Assembly: GCA_963556145.1 (NCBI GenBank)
Contig: OY744461.1
Coordinates: 6,520,891 to 6,584,890 of the forward strand
DNA length: 64,000 bases
Direction of reading: 5' to 3'
From: Hygrocybe punicea
Taxonomy: Eukaryota; Basidiomycota; Agaricomycetes; Agaricales; Hygrophoraceae
Shown here: positions 58,058 to 64,000 of the stretch, piece by piece
How positions within the stretch are numbered: position 1 is the first letter of the stretch
How the letters are laid out: every line of letters begins with the position of its first letter
The notes under the pieces: generated by a model
Database searches by the model: none
What the model was told of the DNA's origin: nothing
Seen by the model: only the letters and a program-made list of their open reading frames with translations
Translations under genes and position numbers: made by a program

Positions 58058-59398
58058 ATGTCCGAATCCAACAAGCCCAATCCCTCATATTGCACTATGA
58101 CCCCATCTCAAATGATCTTCATCCTTGGTGCTGGTAAGCATCTCAGTGCTCAGCTTCAATAACTTGGATTTCACTGATAAAGTCTTATCCGAAGGCCAGT
58201 CCAGTCAGGAGTACGTGTGCCACCATCAGATCTCACTGACCACCGCTCCAACCATTGGTTCAGAGGCCAGTTACACTGAATGCGCAATCTATCAGCCCCT
58301 TCATGGGAAATATTCTGGTGAATATGTTGCCAGGTGTGCATCCGGAAGCTGTGGGTATCTCGGTACGTTGACTTCAATCTTTTGTGGGATTCTGGCTTAA
58401 GTTGTATAGTCAGTCTAGAACATATGTATATGCAAAGGGGTTTGATGTTATACAAATATCCTCTTCGGCGTGCATTTTTTTATTCAACAAAATTTCCCCC
58501 TGCAATCATTGACACTGTTAACAGACAATACTGAAATCACACCTCCTCCTGTCTCTCCTAGAGTCCCCGAATTGCTATCGGGTCAGCAGCTTAATTGTAG
58601 AGGCCTATCATCTAGTCCAGAGTTCAGAAGCCTATTTGCACAGTGCTGTTGTGGGCAACTGATTGGTTGGAGAATCTTCAGATACCACACTTGCGCTGTA
58701 GCTGCCATTATCGCTCAGAAGTTGCCAGCGGTTATCGACCTCACCTCCGATGCTTTGGATGTCGTTGACTTCAAAAACGGAAGTACAGAAGCTGATATAC
58801 AATTTAACGCTGAGCATGTGAAGTCCCTGTTAAGTAATCTTTTGCTCCTACATATAGTTGAAAATGTTTGTCATCTAAATGTCCAGTTGTCCATATTCCT
58901 GACCTTTGACCTATTTTTCAGGGCATCATTACGGGAAAATTCAAGGGGACAGTACTTGAGGCGTCCATCAAATATCTTGTTATCCACATCACCAAGAAGA
59001 GCCCGATCCTTGCAGTGGAGTGGAACATCACTAGGATCATAGAATATTACCTTTATGACTTCGCTGCTACAGTTGTAAGCCCCATTCTTGAATAGCGACT
59101 GATTAATACTGATGGTGCAAGCAGCTTATGCATAGTGTCTGGCAAATGAGTTCCGGAGTTAGGGACAATAAGATTCAATTATCTGAGGCCAACTTTCAAC
59201 ACTCATTGACCATGCTGTCAATCAAAGTCGATACCACTCATCGTATGGAGCTTTATGAAGAAGCCAAAACCGCTCGAATGTAAGTAATTCAAATTATTTC
59301 AAGTTGAGCCATTCATCTGAACCCATTTTGCTATTTCATCAATCACTCACAGCCAGAAGGCACAGAGGAGATGCCAGGCAAAGAAAACTTGAATAACT
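58058..59398 (+). CDS. Unrecognised cysteine-containing protein
   Basis: I do not know this family. Plus-strand exons inferred from GT-AG introns begin at ATG 58058 (PSQMIFILGA, donor GTAAGC at 58134). They continue from 58181 (VLSEGQSSQEYVCHHQISL ... YTECAIYQPLHGKYSGEYV, CASGSCGYL), then VSLEHMYMQRGL, and from about 58526 a longer exon (PELLSGQQLNCRGLS, FAQCCCGQLIGWRIF, KLPAVIDLTSDALDVVDF). Weaker ones follow (GIITGKFKGTVLEASIKYL, NKIQLSEANFQHSL), with an end near 59398. Two cysteine groups (C..C in CASGSCGY and CCC) could bind metal. It is divergent from the CxC gene, with element C inserted between them, so the two may belong to one old KDZ-type element (inference). Intron borders after 58810 are uncertain. 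Confidence 0.45.
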
Positions 59399-59657
59399 AG
59401 GACAGAATTTACCCCCTTGACAACATTTAGTGCATTCTGCTTGGACTGGACTTGTTGTTTGCTCACTCAGAAAGCTGGATATTTTCTGATAAAATTTTGT
59501 TGCATTTCAAGCGTACATTATCGTTTCATGTCTAGTTTTCAATTCTAGCTATAGTTGTTTTTTGGCCATCGTGACGTGTGACCTCAAAAACATGATGGTG
59601 CGGTACCGCATCCGCTGATGTCTCACTCACTATGACTGTCTTCAACCCTGCTCGACC

Positions 59658-62600
59658 ATGGATCCGGACCTCTACAAAGCTGAGTCATGCTTGTGTGGGA
59701 AATCATACCCCCAACCTCATGCTTTGAAGATGCACCAGCGCCTTTGTAACATGAGTAAGAAACGGTTAAGTGGCGCTTTGGGGAAGGCAAAAGAGCTATG
59801 GGTCAAGAGGAAGAAAAGGAGGGTTGAAGATTTAACAGACTACGGCACTCACGTTGGGCAATTGTCTGGAGAAGGGAAGGCCGATTTTGGAGGTGTTCCG
59901 GAGGCTGTCGTGAGTGTCCCAGACACACCTAGAGTATTGGAGGTAGGTTTTCCATGATTTAACTTATAGAAATTCCTACTGTTCTCACTGATGGCCAGAT
60001 TCCTATAGAATCTGACGATGGCAGCGGATAGCATGGGTGTTGGCATGCAAGAATCTGAAGGTGAGGTAAAACTTCTGCTGTGTTTCTTGCTGCAGTACTT
60101 TACTTATCTATTTTCTTGCCCTTGAATTACCAGCAAAGTTTTGTTGATGACTGTCATCTGTCTCTGGTGGAGTGTCGGCCCCATCGAGACAATCATAGAA
60201 TGCCAGCATGATTTCGGGATGTCCTACCGCAGCCTTTGTCTCTCTTGCCACCAAACGACGAAGCATCCTTGGGGCAACCAACGAGATCTCTGTCAGCTGT
60301 TTCTGATTCCTTTCAAACAGGATCCTCATCCCTGAGACCTACAACTTCAATCACCAAACGTATTAAATGACTGTTTCGAACGCCTCCAAATGTCTTTGGA
60401 CTTTTCAGACAGTACCGATCAGTTAAATTACTGTCTCATGACCCTGAGGAGCACATCAACATCCATGACTTATCTGAGGGCCTGTCTGCCACAGATCCAA
60501 CACTTCATGAGTGCCAGAAGCCCCAAACGGTCAAAGCCTCCTTTAGCCCTTATCCAAACAAAAACTCTTTCCTCCTAGGCGATTGGTACTGGAGACAGGG
60601 TGCTCAAAAATCTGGAGAGAGCTTCCGAAAGCTTCTGAACATCGTTGGTGATCCCCAGTTCTGCCCAGACGATGTGCATCACACCCCATGGAAAAAAATA
60701 GATGCAAAATTGGGTGCAATGATTTTGATAGGGCAGATGGTGCGGATGAAGAGGAAGACACGGAATGGTTGGACAAGGATGCTGGGTGGAAGAAATCTCC
60801 CATAAATATCTCGGTTCCTTTCCACCAAAGATTGAAGCAGCCAGGTCTGCAAAACTACCATGTAGGCTACTTACATCACCGATCACTGGTATCTGTCATT
60901 CGCAAAAAACTTTCAAATAATCACGATGCTCAGCAATTCCACTATGAACCATTTGAACTCTTTTGGCAGCCTACTCCTACAAGTGCTGATGTACGGGTCC
61001 ATGGGGAACTTTACACATCACCTGGGTTTCTTGATGCTCACCGGGATTTACAAGAATCGCCTGGAGAGCCCGGTTGCGACCTCCTGAGAGTTGTTGTTGC
61101 CATGATGTTTTGGTCGGATGTCACCCACCTAACAGACTTTGGTATGGTGAAAATATGGCCATGCTACCTTTTCTTTGGAAATGAGTCAAAATATCGCCGA
61201 TGCAAACCTTCATGCAATTTATGCAATCATGTGGCCTATTTTCAGACTGTAAGTGATTAATTTCAACTGCATGTCACACTTTAGTCTGATAATGTTTTCA
61301 GCTTCCAGACACGTTTCAAGACTTTGCAAGCGAGAAATTGGGTGGAAAGCAACCAAGTGATGCTTTAATAACCTACTGCCAGCGCGAAGTACTACACGCA
61401 CAGTGGGATATCCTTCTCAATGACGACTTCATGGTCGCACATGAACATGGTATTGTAATCTACTGTTGTGATGGAATCACATGACAGTTTTACCCACATT
61501 TCCTTACCTATGCAGCTGATTATAAAGAGAAGTATGCAATGTGTTTCCTATCCATGGTTCTTGTTCTGATGAAGCCCAGAGTCATCCTTGCCACCATCCA
61601 TGACTTGGGTCGCTGTCCTTGTCCCCACTGCCTTGTACAGCTCTCACAAGTTCATAACATGGGGAAAGTACAAGACATGAAGCATCGCGAGACACATGCT
61701 CGCGTAGATGACGAAAATAGGAGGCACAAGGTTGAAATGGCTCAGAAAATTATCTATACGAGAAACTATACTGTCGACACCGAAATGGTGGAAACCCTCT
61801 TTGGGGAACAATCCCTGGTTCCAACATCTGTAAGCATAAAATTGATCTCTTGGAGAAGCTGGAGCTAACAATATTACAGAATGCATTCTCTTGCAAGCTT
61901 TCCCCACTGGGTTTTAATTTTTTTCTTATGCTGGTTGTTGATCTTCTCCATGAGTTTGAGTTGGGTGTATGGAAAGCTTTGTTTATACATCTCCTCCGGA
62001 TCTTGGAAGCCACTGATAAGACTTTGATCATTGAACTGAACCATCAGTATGTGATGACTAACAATTAATGCACAACAACTCATACCATGCTTGAAGCTAT
62101 AGACAAGTGCCCACTTTCAGTGGAGACACCATTGGACGGTTCCCTGCCAATATCTCCGAAATGAAAAAATTGGCTGCACGGGATTTCAAGGATATCTTAC
62201 AGGTTAGTATTCTATTCTGCCTTATCATCAGTCAGCTGACCGCAGGATTACCAGTGTGCCATCCCAGTCTTTGACGGCCTCCTGCCTGAGCCGCACAACA
62301 GTGCCATTCTAGAGTTACTCTTTGTCTGCGCACATTGGCATGGCATAGCCAAGCTTCATATGCATACTGATATCACTCTAGACATCCTTGACCAGATAAC
62401 CACTCAAGTTGGTATGGCATTCTGCAAGTTCACCGACCAGACATGTGCAGCCTTCGACACACAGGAACTTACCCATGAGGTAGATGCATGTAAGTGTCAT
62501 CAGCTGAAGAAAAAACAAGCACTTTTGACACCTAACGGTCCGAGGGCCAACATGACGGTTCAGCCCTCACAGGAGAATGGGCCGTGGTGGAAGAAATTCA

Positions 62601-64000
62601 ACCTCCATACCTACAAATATCATTCCCTTGGAGATTATGCGAGTATGATTCGTCGGGTAGGCACGACAGATTCCTACTCAACTGAGCCGGTAAGCATGTA
62701 TTACTCTACTTGAGTTGGTCTTTACACACACATTCTAGGGTGAGCTCAAACACCGCACGCCAAAATCCTGGTACCCTCGCACAAGTCGAAAAGACTTCGA
62801 GACGCAAATGGCTCAGATTGAGCGCAGAGAAGCTCGACTTCGCAAGATCAGAGGGAGAAATGCTCCGAGTTGGGCCGAAACAGTGGCGAAGACACCAGAA
62901 GAACACCATCACATCAGGATATCACAGAATGAATACCAGCATATCGGCACCTTTCTTCGAGAGCATTCCGGCGACCCAGCAATCAAGGTAAGAGAAACGG
63001 TTGATAAAAAGCCAGTCGCAGTCTAACGTTCTTTTCTTGATAGAATTTTCTGCCCAAGCTTAAGCAACACCTCCTCGCCTGCATCATGCCGACAATACAA
63101 GATTATGCTACACAGGATGGCAGTGACACTCACTGTCCTCAAGTTCTTTTCAGGCATGACCATATCTACAAGCATAATATTTTGCGCGTTAACTACACCA
63201 CTTATGACGTCCGATATTCTCGAGACGTGGTAAATGCATCCACCTTACATTGCAACATCATGGTCTTGAATGATGAGGATGGTCAACACACGAACCCTCA
63301 TCCATTCAGCTATGCTAAAATCCTTGGAACTTATCATGTCAACATGGTGTACATTGGCCCCGGAATGATTAACTACCAACCCCACCGAATGGAGTTCTTA
63401 TGGGTAAGGTGGTACCGTCGAGTGGATACAACAAGAGCAGGCTGGGATGTTCGCAAACTCGATCTTGTCCAATTCCTGCCAGTGGGTGAAGACAACGCTT
63501 TTGGGTTTATCGACCCTTTGGATGTTCTGAGAAGTTTTCATTTGATTCCTGCCTTTGCTAGGGGGAAGTTACATGTTGCTGGCAAGGGTTTGTTGGTGTG
63601 TGCTCGAGATTCATCAGACTGGGTGGCATATTATGTGAATCGGTAAGCACGTCGATGAAATCTGCCACCGCCATCTCAACTTTTATTTTAAGATTTGTTG
63701 ATCGCGATATGATTATGTGGTACTACGTAGGCCTTGGTGTGGGGCATAAGCATGTTCACCCTAATGCTGGCTGGTCACTTAACCAGTCAGCTGCTGAAGG
63801 ATTGGGATCTGAAAGAGAGGAAATGGATCCAGAAGCTCTGGGCAAGGAACATTCTTCCTTGGATTCTGGTGTGGCCTCCCAATCTGAAGATGAGGGATCC
63901 AGTGACAGTCATGCCAGTGAAGAGGGTGACGAGGACTCTGACATGCACACAGACGACGAGGAATTACTTGCTATGGAAGATATGTACGGGTCGAACTCCT
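59658..64000 (+). CDS. Plavaka-type (CACTA-related) transposase, partial at window end, one frameshift
   Basis: It starts MDPDLYKAESCLCGKSYPQP with a C2H2-like finger (CLCGKSYPQP ... HQRLC), followed by KKRLSGALGKAKELW. After two introns (59943 to about 60009; about 60067-60133) come RTPPNVFGLFRQYRS, NSFLLGDWYWRQG and VGDPQFCPDDV. Further on are NISVPFHQRLKQPG, HHRSLVSVIRKKL, VRVHGELYTSPGFLDAHRDL, VVVAMMFWSDVTHLTDFG, ESKYRRCKPSCNLCNHVAYF, CPCPHCLVQLSQVH, LVVDLLHEFELGVWKALF and a C-terminal region to RFVDRDMIMW and an acidic tail. These are the hallmarks of the Plavaka family of mushroom genomes. A single-base loss near 60717 shifts the frame between DAKLG and NDFDRADG; elsewhere introns (e.g. 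62052 to 62104) keep the frame. It may be a recent pseudogene or an assembly error. The end lies beyond the window. Confidence 0.88.

Overview
The window looks like a repeat-rich part of a basidiomycete (Agaricomycete, mushroom-type) nuclear genome. The evidence is: genes with short introns (about 46-60 nt, mostly GT-AG); a Plavaka transposase; a CxC5/CxC6 cysteine-cluster protein of the kind linked to fungal KDZ transposons; a TET/JBP-like 2OG-Fe(II) dioxygenase; a hAT transposase; and degenerate Ty1/copia and DIRS-like reverse transcriptases. No rRNA, tRNA or CRISPR array was recognised. The species cannot be read from the sequence.

Layout. 1-1040 is an LTR- or promoter-like stretch. 1100-9060 is a long palindrome made of two arms of a repeat I call R, with a 200-N gap near its centre. 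The left arm is interrupted at exactly TA by element A (1443-7367), a decayed IS630/Tc1-mariner-type transposon with TIRs of about 595 bp, a dead transposase and a broken accessory gene. 10236-19952 is element B, a 9.7-kb relative of A with 389-bp TIRs that differ at one base and TA target duplications. B carries four genes that can all be modelled without a stop: an accessory protein homologous to the one in A, a protein-kinase-like gene, a 744-aa protein with a C-terminal TET/JBP-like dioxygenase domain, and a DD34E transposase. 20570-20945 is a MITE. 21240-21660 is a 45-bp tandem array. 21670-25560 is a degenerate DIRS-like retroelement and 26409-27510 a degenerate copia pol. 28170-28552 is a TA-flanked MITE. 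31950-34140 is a damaged Spt5-like multi-KOW gene. 36590-43430 is a large minisatellite field with element D (38686-40381) and a CACTG-ended MITE (40950-41322) inside it. 44110-46530 is a third R copy, split by a 1575-bp element with 8-bp target duplications. 46969-48032 is an intact casein-kinase-1-like gene. 50328-53175 is a hAT transposase pseudogene. 53967-55430 is the CxC5/CxC6 gene. 55527-57829 is a 2.3-kb foldback element with an 8-bp target duplication. 58058-59398 is an unrecognised cysteine-containing gene. 59658-64000 is a Plavaka transposase that runs off the window.

How it fits together. A and B share a two-gene core, accessory protein plus DD34E transposase. B adds a putative DNA-modification enzyme and a kinase-like protein inside the same TIRs, which makes it a cargo-carrying transposon that may act on the methylation state of DNA. 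The R copies differ mainly by CpG to TpG/CpA changes, and two dead genes carry in-frame TGA where arginine CGA is plausible, so cytosine methylation followed by deamination is a likely process in this genome. That link is an inference. The best candidate for an undescribed system is element B.
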